NCBI GenBank assembly: GCA_037367405.1
Contig: JAZKJV010003124.1
Span: 1 to 64,000, forward strand
Reading direction: 5' to 3'
Source of the DNA: Ottelia alismoides
Lineage: Eukaryota > Streptophyta > Magnoliopsida > Alismatales > Hydrocharitaceae
Length of the DNA: 64,000 nt
The notes under the pieces are model-generated. The model had not been told where the DNA came from. It did not search any database and saw only the letters and a program-made list of their open reading frames with translations. Below are positions 18,732-28,814 of the stretch, piece by piece (the first letter of the stretch is position 1; each line of letters begins with the position of its first letter). The position numbers and the translations under genes were made by a program.

Positions 18732-21652
18732 TGACGGGCATTGAAGAGCCTTCGGTTACCGTACTTAATTCAACCGAATTAACGATTAAATTTTAGTGAC
18801 GTTTGTCGTAGTCGGATAACTTCAGACTATTCAAAACCACTTAGATTAGTTGAATTAAATGCAAGCGGCCAATTTATTTTACTTGGGCAAGCTCAAGGTC
18901 GAACTCAAGGAAGCGACTTTCTCCTTAGGTTAATTTGAAGTTAATTTCAATGTTTAGATTTTCAGGAGAATATTTTTTGTCTTTCTTATGCAATTAAAGA
19001 AAGTACGATGCAATTCAAGTCAAATTTTAAGTAAAATACAAATGATAGACAAATGAAGTCCAAAATTAATGAAACTTGGTCAGAATATGAAATGCGATGA
19101 AACTAAGCTAGTACAATTTTTTTGGAATTTTTAGACTCTAAATGAATTCAATATAAATTAAATATGAATGCAGGATAGTTTTTACAAAGTTAATCTTAAT
19201 AAATGCCAAAGTATATTATTTTCATATATAAAAATTATCCTAAATGGTTCTATGTGAAAGAGATCAAGGAAAATTGATAAACCTAAAAAATAATGTATAT
19301 TGGACCTATTAAAAATCAATTTAGCAAAAGACTAATTAATTTATTCAAGCCTCATGATGCATGCAAATGATTTGATTTTTGGGAACAGTGTAGAATAACT
19401 TAAACTAAGCCTATTGAGATTTTATGATGATTTTTGGAGCAAAAAATAATTTAATATGGAATAAAAGTTATACAGTGGGCAAACTATGTCAATTTCCACA
19501 AAAAAATATATTAAATTCTTCAATGCTCACAAAAATATGACACATATCACAAAGATAAAGCACAAGTTTAATTACAACATTTAATTTTTGGAATTTAAAA
19601 ATGATGATAAACGAATGCCTAAATATGTGTGCAACACAGGGACTGAAATGCAAACAGAAATTAAAACTGCTCAAATTAAAACATGCATACAGGGACTAAA
19701 GTGCAAATAACTATAATGTTGGGGGTATGCGTGAAAATGTCCAGAAGAACACGTGCTCCTTACGTGTCGCTCCTGGCAAGGACTGGAATGTAATATTGAA
19801 AACTTGTACTGGCCCCTTGTGCAAATTGCCCAGACCGCACGTGAGGGACATGTGAGATCTTGGCTCGAGAGGTGTCGGAGGCTCGGGCGGTGGCTCAGAG
19901 GCTCTGGAGGTTCAGGCGTGCTTCGGAGCTGCTTCGGGTGCTCCGAGCCTAAGGATCGGGGAAGAGGCTTAGAGGGCGCTACATGGCGAAAGTTGGGTCG
20001 TTAGATCCTCCTGATCCAATGGTTGCTGGAGCTGGAGACATGACCGCCTGAGAACCGTCAGATCAAGATGATCCAACAGTGGCTTGACTTCTGGAGCGCA
20101 GTGATGTCGCGTGATGCTGGCCGTTGGATCAAGATGGATCCAATAGTATCTGTAGTTGTTGGCGAGGGCGACGTGGACGAATGAGGACCGTCAGATCCTC
20201 CTGATCCAATGGAGGCGGAAGCAGACGACGTGGCCCGATCGGGATCATCGGATCAAGACGATCGGACAGTGGCTGCTTGTCGTGATCCTCCGGTCCGCCG
20301 CCTCCTATGGCTGACGTGGCTATGCTCCGGCAATGGGTTCATGGCTCGGCCACCTTCCCCCATGGTCGGTGAAGATCGTTTGAGATTCCTAGACAACTCG
20401 GAATGGTCGTGGAGGCGTGGCGGAGCGAGCGGCGTGTCTAGACGGAGCTGGGGAGGTCTATAGGTCGGAGATGATGAAGCTCAAAGGAGCTCCAGCTAAG
20501 CTTCCGACCAATGAAGATAGCAGCTCCTACAAGGTCAGCCGATGCCAAAAGATGGTGCTCGTGTTCACGTAAAGTGCAGGGAGTGGTGCGAGGTCTATGG
20601 CGTGAAGCGGTGGCCGGGTGAAGGTGTTCTTCCGCCGTGACCGGCGAAGCGATGGTCGGAGATGGTGCGATGTGTCTTGAAGGTGACCTGAAGGTGCCGC
20701 GAAGACGAGAGCTCCAAGGTGGAGCTTAGGCAATGATCGATGGATGGTGGTGTCGAGCAGAGACAACAGGAAAAATATGAGAAAATAGAGGGAAAAGAAG
20801 ACTAAGATTGGAGAAGGACTGGAGGAGGCTACCTGGGATCTGAGGCTCGCGGTGGAGGCTATGGTCGTCACTCGAGGGCTGGTAGCAACCCGAGCTCGAG
20901 CAGCTCGTCGGAGGAGCTGCTACACGGTGAAGATACGCCGTGCATCTTGCCAGAGGTGGACCACCGTCGTCGCTCGATTTCATGCCTAATCGTTGTCACC
21001 GATGGGTAGAGGAGAGCTCTGGCGTACCTCGTGCTAGGGCGGATAGGGCTGATGTTCGCTGGAGATGGAGTATTTATAAGAATAAGGTGGAGGTCCAGGT
21101 GATGGAGGCGTGGTGTTCGTGGAGTTTGTGGATCGAGGTCAAAGGGGGTCATGGTGTGCAAGGGTACTGGCGAGGATGAGGGAGATACGAGCTTCATCAT
21201 TGAGTGATAAATGGGTGGAGATGGTGAATGTAGTGGCACCAAAAATAGAAAGGTGGAGGAGACGACGCGAGGTGGGGAGATGTGGGCAAGGCTCTTTCGG
21301 AGGAAGAAGACGATATCGTGGCCGTTGGATCTCGCGATCCAATGGCCAGAAGATGGGCATGCGGGAACGGCTAGGATTAGATCCGAGGATCGAGATCGAA
21401 GGGATAGCGATGTGCCATGTGGTGAGCGTAGGCGCGGGCCCACGTCAGATTCATCAGGCATCCAAGCTTCTTAGTAGATCCTATAAAGCTATGTGTTAGC
21501 TAGTTATTTTATGCAAATATGAATGCTAAAATGCAGATGTTATCAATGCATGCATGAATGCTAATTTGCAATATAAGTGGAAATATGCATCTAATTACTC
21601 GGGAACAAAGCTCTATTTTCAACTTTTAGAGTGATGAACCGCAGATTCATCA
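18732..21652 (-). repeat. 3' LTR of element 3 (2921 bp, minus)
   Basis: Read on the minus strand it begins TGATGAATCTGCGG at 21652 and ends GCCCGTCA at 18732, the same ends as the element 1 LTR. It has the same layout: short AT-rich U3, GC-rich island (19760-21480) and AT-rich tail. A TATA-like CTTATAAATA (minus, 21071-21080) sits inside the GC-rich island. Frames within the GC-rich part on both strands are composition artefacts. Confidence 0.8.
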
Positions 21653-21660
21653 ACCCCTTT
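21653..21660 (-). other. Polypurine tract of element 3
   Basis: The minus strand reads GGTTTAAGTAAAGGGG and one T directly before the LTR, matching the element 2 context (GGTTTAAGTATGGGGGGA). It is the expected site of plus-strand priming. Confidence 0.7.
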
Positions 21661-22920
21661 ACTTAAACCTTGCTCGTCCCCGAGCAACTAAAATGAAATG
21701 CAAAAAGTGAAATGAGATTGGGTTCCATACCAAGCTCATGAACAAAAGTTGAAAATGGAGCTTAGCTCGACCTTAGGATTAATTGTGTGGCGGAACCTTA
21801 TTTGGGATCTGAACTTAAGACCTAACAGACTTCAAGTTCCACAAGTCTTCTATTCAAGACGCCTCAACAGTCAGGTCAAAAAAATCCTCAAATGCAAATT
21901 TCTGATGACTATGATTCTTATTTGTACTGTGTAAGTGATAAATAGCTCTCCACATCAGAAATGGCTCAGAACCAGCCTCCTCTAACAAGGTAACTCAAAT
22001 AACCCGGTCCAGTAACTCTTTCCTCGTGGAGCGGGGTATTCCCTTCTAAGTTCAAGTGTGACCAGGTCAAGAGGAGGAGGTGGAGAAAAGAATGGACGGT
22101 AGCAAGTGTAGCTACCTATCCCGGGATGCCTGACCAGTGTAGCCAAGTCATCCTGCTACAGACTTCTTGCTAATATACATACTCCACCAGGCAATTTTTT
22201 TGTGGCCTGTCTATTTTTTTGGAGTTCTTTTTTATTTTTTTCTTTTGTTTTGGAACTTATATACAAGGTGCAGCATGTACATCATGAGTTTTTCCTCTTG
22301 AGCCAGTAGACTATCCCTCTTTTGAAGCATTATTGCAACCCACAGCGTCCTGTCCTCAGACTTCAACACCACCAGACTAGGTTGAGATGCACTACCCTCC
22401 CTAGAGGAGGACGGATGTTTCCACCCCTGTGCTACTCCAAGCTAAAGGATTCTACCTCCTCACCACCTCATCAATGAAGAGCTACGTGCATTGTGCTTGT
22501 CCAAGTTAGGTCACTGTCTAAAAGAATCATGCGTGTGCACGAGATATTCTACTTAGACTAATCAAGATGATATGTGAACATAGACTTGCGGACTCAAAGA
22601 ATTAAGTCACTTGACCTGAGAAATCTGAACTCCAGTTCCTATAAGGTTCCTCTGAAATTAGGTGGATTAAGGTCAAATCAAGTCCATCCTCAACATCTAC
22701 TCATAACCAGTTTTTTGAAAACCGGACCGGACCGGCCGGTTCGACCGGTCCGACCGATGAACCGGGACTGGACCGGTCCAGTTAACCGGTTTATTACGGT
22801 TCGGTTCAAACATTCAAATTCTGGTTAACCCGTCCGGTTCAATCTATTTTTTAACTCGGTTTAACCAGGTTCAACCAAAGTAGAACCGCATTTAATTTTT
22901 TTAAAAATAATCCTGGTGGT

Positions 22921-22977
22921 GGGAGTTGAACTCATGACCTTTGATTGCCTATTTCAAACTATTAACCAACTACACTA
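22921..22977 (-). other. tRNA-like module in the hAT-type element
   Basis: On the minus strand TAGTGTAGTTGG (box A, 22966-22977) precedes GAGTTCAACTCCC (box B, 22921-22933) at tRNA-like spacing. Equivalent to the modules at 11515 and 15838. Confidence 0.45.
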
Positions 22978-23155
22978 ACATAACTTTTTGCATATATTGC
23001 ATTTTAAGTATATTTATACTACTATTATGTTATAGAGTAACTAGTCCAAATAATATATATATATATGATGTGTATGGTATTTGATGGTGTATATGAACAA
23101 TATTTTATGTATAGTGTGAAATATATACATTGTCTATGTATTTTATTTATATTTA

Positions 23156-23544
23156 GGGTAAAATGGGGCTGCCCCCAGGGAGTAGCCAACTTGGCTACTC
23201 CCACCCCTATTTTTCCCTCATTTTTTTATTTTTTTGGAAAATAAAAATTTGTATATTCATCATTATATCCCTCTCACATTCCATTAAAATTTCGTCAGAA
23301 ACAGAGACTCCTACGGCCTCCATCCAGACGTCATTTTTTTAACGGTCGCAGGATTTTTTAAATCGACCATGTTTGGATGGAGGTCGTAGGAGTCTCTGTT
23401 TCTGACGAAATTTTAATAGAATGTGAGAGGGATATAATGATGAATATACAAATTTTTATTTTTCAAAAAAATAAAAAAATGAGGGAAAAATAGGGGTAGG
23501 AGTAGCCAACTTGGCTACTCCCTGGGGGCAGCCCCATTTACCTC
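23156..23544. mobile_element. Mutator-type foldback MITE (389 bp)
   Basis: Nearly its whole length is an inverted repeat: the left arm starts GGGTAAAATGGGGCTGCCCC and the right arm mirrors it, ending GGGGCAGCCCCATTTACCTC. It is flanked by perfect 9-bp repeats TTATATTTA (23147-23155 and 23545-23553). Nine-base target duplications with long terminal inverted repeats are characteristic of the Mutator superfamily. It sits inside the hAT-type element. Non-coding. Confidence 0.8.
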
Positions 23545-24224
23545 TTATATTTAAGTATATATTATATATATATATTTTTATTTCATTTCGGTTTGATTAA
23601 CCGGTTCAACCACTTTTTTCTCACCGGTCCGGTTTAATCCGGTTTTAAATAATGATGATGTCATCATCCGGTTGAGCCGGTTTGATTACATAGTTCAACC
23701 CGATCCGACCATTTTGACAAGGTTTCTGGTTCGGTGTCCGGTTCAGTTTTAAAAACATTGCTCATAACTTGGTTCAGAACCTACTAACTTTTCATCTTGC
23801 ATATGCAGATGAGATGCCGATGAGGTGCAGATGACATGAACGAAATGCAAGACTCTTTTTTCATGCAAGCATGCAAAAGTAAATAAGAAGCCTTTATTTT
23901 CTATATTTTTATTTTCTTTTCTGGTATACAACAATTTTTATTATTTACAACAAGTTTTTAGTTTATATATAATATACATAGTATACCAATGTTTTTGGTA
24001 TACATCCTATTTTACAACAAATCTTACAAGAGTATTATTTACAAGAATTTTACAACTTTTTATACAAGTATTATACATATAGTACAAATTATACAAATTT
24101 TTTTCAATTTTTACCCACCCCGTAATTATTTCATAATATATACAAAAATACGCGAAAATATGCGAAAGTACGAGCTATGGGTAAAGTATATATGTAATAT
24201 ATACACGCCCCCCTATACTTAGCG

Positions 24225-24575
24225 TGTGCTATGTCCTCAGAGCACGAAAAGCGTCGAAAAAGACATAGCTCGTGCTAAACGTAGGAGAGCTAAAATTACA
24301 AAAAAGTATAGAAGTCGTCCTGCCCCCCTATACTTAGGCTCTGACAGACTAAGTGTAGAAGAAGGTCAAAAAATGGGGAGGAAGAGGTTAAGAGGAGAAG
24401 TGGATGAGTATATACATGGCGGGCATCGGTCCCCCCTATACTTAGGCTCTGGTTAGCCTAAGTATAGGAAAGGAATGAGTATGAGAACCGATGTGATCTG
24501 GAGGATGTATAATGAATAGATGCGGGTCACTCTCCCCCCTATACTTAGAATCTGGTTATCCTAAGTGTAGGCATA
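24225..24575 (-). repeat. Array of four hairpin/PPT-like units (element 3)
   Basis: On the minus strand four units each hold a stem-loop whose 3' arm runs into TAAGTATAGGGGGG: near 24570-24530, 24475-24425, 24362-24320 and 24290-24210. The best stem is TATACTTAGGCT paired with AGCCTAAGTATA (loop AACCAG). The fourth has a longer stem including GCTATGTC and GACATAGC. TGTATATA follows some units by 2-15 bases. The same four-unit order occurs in element 2 at 44740-45115. Confidence 0.75.
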
Positions 24576-24669
24576 AAATGAAACGATATGGAGCAGGGGC
24601 GAGTGATTCGAATCAATGGGGAGGGAGGGAGAGAAAGTATATACAGGAAAGAGTGAGAATATACAAGGA

Positions 24670-25511
24670 TTAAGAAGGTTTGTGATGAACCTTCTTGCAG
24701 ACGCGAGGAGGTGGATAATATACATATGTGTCGCTGTCGGAATAGTCCTCAGATGAATAATAGTGAGGTGTAGGGATAGTCCAACGAGGGTCGACACACG
24801 GCTGCTTGCTTAAATTCGGCTTAAGAATAGCCGAACTGAGCTCACTCATATAAATCACCTTATCCGGACCAGATGAGGACTCCTCAGAAAATTCCTTCTC
24901 CGGTGTGTTGAAAGAAACTTCCTTAGTCGGTTTTCTAGAACCTGAATCATTGAGAGGGAGATGAGAGAGATGCGCCTTGAGAGATTCGGAGGAACATCTC
25001 GAGGAATCAATTCTCGACTTCCTCTCACTAGATAGCCGACTAGAAGAGGGAGCAACCGTGTTTTTATGTGGAGTCAATTTAGTCTTGGTTGTCTCCTTTG
25101 AAGGTCCGGGATGTGGATGCTGACCATGGGTTCCTCATCAGACGAGTCATCATATAGATTATAATATTCCTGAAGGGTCAGCACATGTCTCGGGAAGGTG
25201 CTAGTGGTCTCAGTTGGTTTAGCATTATTGGGCTCTTGTGTCGGATCATCAAAATGGTCAAGGCAATCAACAAAGGTCATGTCCGACTTAATGATAGCTT
25301 CTGGTCGTGAGTCCTCCTTAGAAGCTATCATGATGGTGGTGCAAGCAGTTGATGAAGTGGAGGTGTGGGGAGTCTTAGAAACAACGGTCGTCCGGATAGT
25401 CAGTTTCTCAGGTGTAGCGGAGAGGTGGGACTTATTTACCTCTTGATGGTCATGACTGTCAATGGATGTGCGGGTCACCTTAGAGTAAAGTGTATCAAAG
25501 AATAGGTACAT
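24670..25511 (-). pseudogene. Unidentified acidic Ser/Thr-rich ORF of element 3
   Basis: Two minus-strand frames: 25511-25074 (145 codons) and a downstream frame open from above 25077 to 24670 (135 codons). Around 25110-25080 the second frame reads PSKETTKTKLTPHKNTVAPS, so one frameshift probably split a single protein of about 270 residues. It is rich in Ser, Thr, Asp and Glu, with EEP and YSSEDYSDSDTYVYYPPP. No zinc knuckle, protease, polymerase, transmembrane segment or signal peptide is seen. It ends just before the hairpin array, where element 2 has the C-terminus of integrase. It may be an extra 3' ORF of this lineage or a captured gene fragment. Confidence 0.4.
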
Positions 25512-25889
25512 TACATATTTAACAACGACTAATTTAGTGGCAGATTTTTAAAAAAGCATCACTATAGCGTAATTTTGTCATAGTGAAACAATGTGAGATA
25601 AATAAACTCGAATACAAATTTGAAAGTGATTGTATAAACCGTATAAAAGAAAGTAAAAATTGATGGAGATAAGATTTGAATCCTAATCTCCAAAATAAGA
25701 GCCACGCCAAATTACCACTAGACCATTTAATGATTTTTCAGCTTCTCTTTAACAACATTACTTATAATACAATTGAGAAGGGGTCGTATAAAAAACTTAA
25801 AACATCGTACAAGTGACGTATAATAATCATAGGAGGACCATGACCCCCCTTCCCCCCCCCCATAATATATACTAGTTCCGCCCCTGTGA
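25512..25889 (-). repeat. Short-element mosaic with a tRNA-like (SINE-like) core
   Basis: On the minus strand, 25732-25670 reads GGTCTAGTGGTAATTTGGCG and later GGATTAGGATTCAAATC, which fit RNA polymerase III box A and box B and suggest a tRNA-derived SINE. To the right lie a C-rich run (25847-25860) and CCGCCCCTG, a sequence often seen at the ends of plant non-autonomous DNA elements. No gene. Confidence 0.35.
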
Positions 25890-26040
25890 ACTGGAATCAT
25901 ATTTATTTTGGTTTGATCCGTTGAAACACTGTCTGAATTAATCGAACCGATGATACGTAAACATGATGTCAAGTTTCAAACAAATTGAGAAAAAAAATCG
26001 GACTGGTCATTATATAAAGGTTAAACCGGTTGAACCGGCT
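25890..26040. repeat. Fragment of the hAT-like ACCGG repeat family
   Basis: Contains GGTTTGATCCGTTGAAAC, AATCGAACCGATGATAC and TTAAACCGGTTGAACCGGC, matching the terminal part of the element at 22708-23760. Ends are not defined. Confidence 0.45.
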
Positions 26041-27600
26041 CTATGAATTATGCAAAACTAACCCTTTCATTTAATAAATTCGCATCATATAACCAGATTT
26101 ATATGATGTTAATAAAAATTAAGATTGTTCATTCAGATAAGAGTTTCATAAAACACATAAATATTATTCCTGAAGTTGTTTCTTCAGTCAAACTTTCACA
26201 TCTTCTCTCGTCTCTTGATGACTAAAATGCAAATATCTAAAAAAATGTGAACAAATATATTTCAATATGTACAAATTCTAAAATAATAAGCGATTATATT
26301 AATTTTCATTTTCTATGGTTTTTTTTTGACTTGAGTTGTGTGACTCGTGAAGGGTGGGGAATTGATATTAATGGGATTATAATAGAGGACCATAGATAAA
26401 GAGATAAAAGAAAGGATATCTCTATATTTTTAATTTGCTTTTTTAATATCCAATTTCATAGGTTACATGGGAGAGAATTAGAGAGAAAGGATTTTTTTAG
26501 CATTAATGATGTTACCTTTTAATTACCAAAAAAATGCCAAATTCCTATGGAGCTGTTTTCGATTTTTCGATATTAATGGAGGTATAAGGTAGGATCACTT
26601 ATTTTCATATGCAACTTAGCTCAAAAATCTAATTTGTGAACCTAATCTCCTTTCAAATTAAATCTTATCCGATTTGCTTCCAGTCCAAAATTTAGGTCTA
26701 GAATTTCGAATTTCATTTGAAATTTATAATCCCCATCCCCTCAATAAATTGACCACTAATTAAAATCCATCTTAGTTTAAATCATATAACTTTCAATTAA
26801 CAGATAACATCTTCCAAAAAAACATTCGGCTTTGTAATCAGAATCTAATTAGCAATTATTTACATTATTCTACCGTTTCGATTTTGGTAAATTCAACCCA
26901 TATTGATCTTCCATTAATGATTCAATTGGTTCCATTCTCCAACTAATTCTACTCGATCAAAGTTCCATGCCTCAACAAACATAAATATGTGCCCCGAACG
27001 ACACAATAAATTATATAAAAATCCTTCTGATTTAAGATAGAATCCACAAAAGGACCCTATCATTCATAAATGTCTAAGGTTGTCCACACCGGCTATATAA
27101 AAGTGAGATTAGTTTACATAAATAAGCACTTAGGTACTCGCCCAGCTGCTATTAAATTGTATAGTAATAAAATAACTCAATCGGAAGGTAAAGTCGGTAA
27201 ATAAACAGTGTTAGATCTTGTTAGAGTATGTAATAAATGAGTAACTAGATCTCTCTAAGATCTAATTATCATGCTCTCATATTTAATCCCACATCATCTA
27301 TACGTGGGACTTCGATCTATTTGTAAGGCTACATAAGACGCCACAGACCCCCCCCCCCATGCTCATTGAGATTCAAAATTGAATATCCAACCCCAAATGT
27401 CTTCTATGATTTCATCCCACTCCTTACGGAATAAAGTTTCATATAAATCTCTGTGTTGTTATTGTTCTTGATTATCGCTTCTGCGTTATTTACATCAACC
27501 GATCTTAATGCTGCACAGATCTGATTCCAATTGATCGTGGTATAATAGGGCCTAAAATTTTCCTTGAGAAGATAAAATGACTACTCATTACAGAAGTGTA
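26041..27600. other. AT-rich intergenic, no recognisable gene
   Basis: No domain, RNA gene or long frame is recognised. A C13 run is at about 27345-27357. Confidence 0.4.
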
Positions 27601-28215
27601 TTAAATTAATCCCCTGTAGTATTTAGCAGCAGTTAAAATAACATATATGGAGAACATTCTCCAATCACCACTAACATGTGTGGTATTCCTCGGCAAAAGA
27701 TAGCCACGCGAATTAACCCTTAGCCTACTTAGATTTGTAAAAAAGGCACAAAGGCATCTCTGAAAGTTAGCTGATGCTGAGTTGTACATGGCTGATTATA
27801 TCAATCGTAAATGTCCATTAGGTTCTTTTTTGTGGTTGTTTGCAACTCCTTCCTCTGAAAATCAAATGCAAATGAACATGTGAAAAATAGGTGCAGAATA
27901 TACTCCAGAGATGCATGAAGAACAAGACACATCCGAACATGGCCTGCTGTGCTCTGTAGGCCTTGCTAAACAGCCTGCGTAAGATCCAGCAGCCCAAATA
28001 AGATGTTAATCCCTCAAGAATAAAGAATCTATAAACAGAAATAATCTCAGATGTACTGCACGCTTTTGAAAAAGGCTCCCTCACACTCTTATCACAATGA
28101 AACAGCACCCCTACAGGGTCAGCTACACACCTCACAGGAGCTGAATGAAACCATCCGCACACTGCTCATACAACCACCGCCTACCTTCAAATCTACGGCG
28201 AGGACCAACCTGGTC
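27601..28215. other. Intergenic with two weak minus-strand frames
   Basis: The minus-strand frame 28162-27818 encodes 114 residues, hydrophobic and Cys/Phe-rich near the end, and 27789-27601 encodes 62 residues. Neither matches a family I recognise. They could be remnants of a host exon or of a transposon; the evidence does not decide. Confidence 0.25.
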
Positions 28216-28370
28216 TGTTGAGAGTAGAATTGTAAATCCTAACTCTAAGGGTGTTCCAAACATCTCACTATCTAGGAGTCGTCCTCTGTGATTCTAATCC
28301 TACGACTCCATCTATATAAGGAACCCTATGATTGTCTTTCTCAATATGAAGTACTCATTACAACTTTCAA
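28216..28370 (+). repeat. 5' LTR-like sequence at copia C
   Basis: Starts TGTTGAGAG and ends near CAACTTTCA, with TATATAAGGAACC (28313-28325) as a TATA-type site. The primer site TTGGTATCAAAGC follows at 28372. It is unlike the 3' LTR at 31459-31603. Confidence 0.55.
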
Positions 28371-28814
28371 CTTGGTATCAAAGCCGGTCGTGCCTCCCCT
28401 AACACCCACCAACCCCCCCCCCCCCCCCCCCACCCACCAACAATGCCGTCATTACCAACCCAACGCCCAGCCAACATCATCGCCCAGCCCTGATTTCCAG
28501 ACCCTAGCATCGTCTCATCACCCCCTGATTTCCAATCCCCTCTCCTCCTGCACCGCCAATCCAAACCACCCAAATCAGGCCACTGCCCTTGTTTTTCCAC
28601 CATCGGGCTCTTGCTCGATATCTCGCACTCCACCTACCACCAAATAGATACCCCGCCACTACCATCTAACATCTCCTCGGACCAACAACCTCCATGGGTT
28701 TCGCTATGACCTAATTGGTTTCTTTCATGTCCTCATATCTTTCAACAGCAGGCATGACACCTTAGTCAAAGATGTCCCAGACAGAAGCATCATAAGGATG
28801 TGATGGAGGGAGCA
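28371..28814 (+). other. Leader of copia C
   Basis: Non-coding, C-rich, with a C18 run at about 28413-28430 followed by CACCCACC. A short Pro-rich frame (28288-28647) is a composition artefact. Confidence 0.4.

Larger units (their letters stand above)
22708..23760. mobile_element. hAT-type non-autonomous element with 8-bp target duplication
   Basis: Flanked by perfect 8-bp repeats CTCATAAC (22700-22707 and 23761-23768). Ends are CAGTTTTTTGAAAACCGG and its imperfect counterpart, CAATGTTTTTAAAACTGAAC read inward from the right. The subterminal regions are packed with ACCGG/CCGGTT motifs, as subterminal transposase sites often are. No transposase ORF is present. It carries a tRNA-like module (22921-22977, minus) and a nested foldback element (23156-23544); without that nest its length is about 655 bp, similar to the copy at 11117-11787. 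An 8-bp duplication and CA-type ends indicate the hAT superfamily. Confidence 0.75.
21661..24224 (-). other. 3' non-coding region of element 3, with nested insertions
   Basis: About 1.5 kb of non-coding sequence between the hairpin array and the PPT, excluding the hAT insertion. Parts resemble 45100-46370 of element 2 (for example GGTTCAGAACC and TTTCATTT segments, and the GGGACGAGCA block next to the PPT). No protein-coding potential seen. Confidence 0.5.
18732..25511 (-). mobile_element. Athila-like Ty3/gypsy element 3, antisense, 5'-incomplete
   Basis: Minus-strand element. Its 3' LTR occupies 18732-21652, preceded (at higher coordinates) by a PPT and a 3' non-coding region matching element 2. 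A hairpin array lies at 24225-24575 and an acidic ORF at 24670-25511. No 5' LTR, gag or pol is seen to the right, so the upstream part is lost beyond about 25511; the exact boundary is uncertain. It is interrupted by a hAT-type element at 22708-23760. Similarity to element 2 in the array, PPT context and LTR ends places it in the same family, but the GC-rich LTR core and the ORF differ. Confidence 0.75.

Noticed and set aside
20868..21499. 197-codon minus and 129-codon plus frames near 21 kb
   Set aside because: They lie in the GC-rich core of the element 3 LTR and have no recognisable domain.
24225..24575. CRISPR array or bacterial-type terminators
   Set aside because: Unit spacing and spacers are irregular, the setting is a plant LTR retrotransposon, and units are hairpin plus purine run and not identical direct repeats with unique spacers.
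27818..28162. Host membrane protein exon
   Set aside because: Hydrophobic stretches exist, but no family match, no splice context I trust and no conserved neighbour; left as unassigned.
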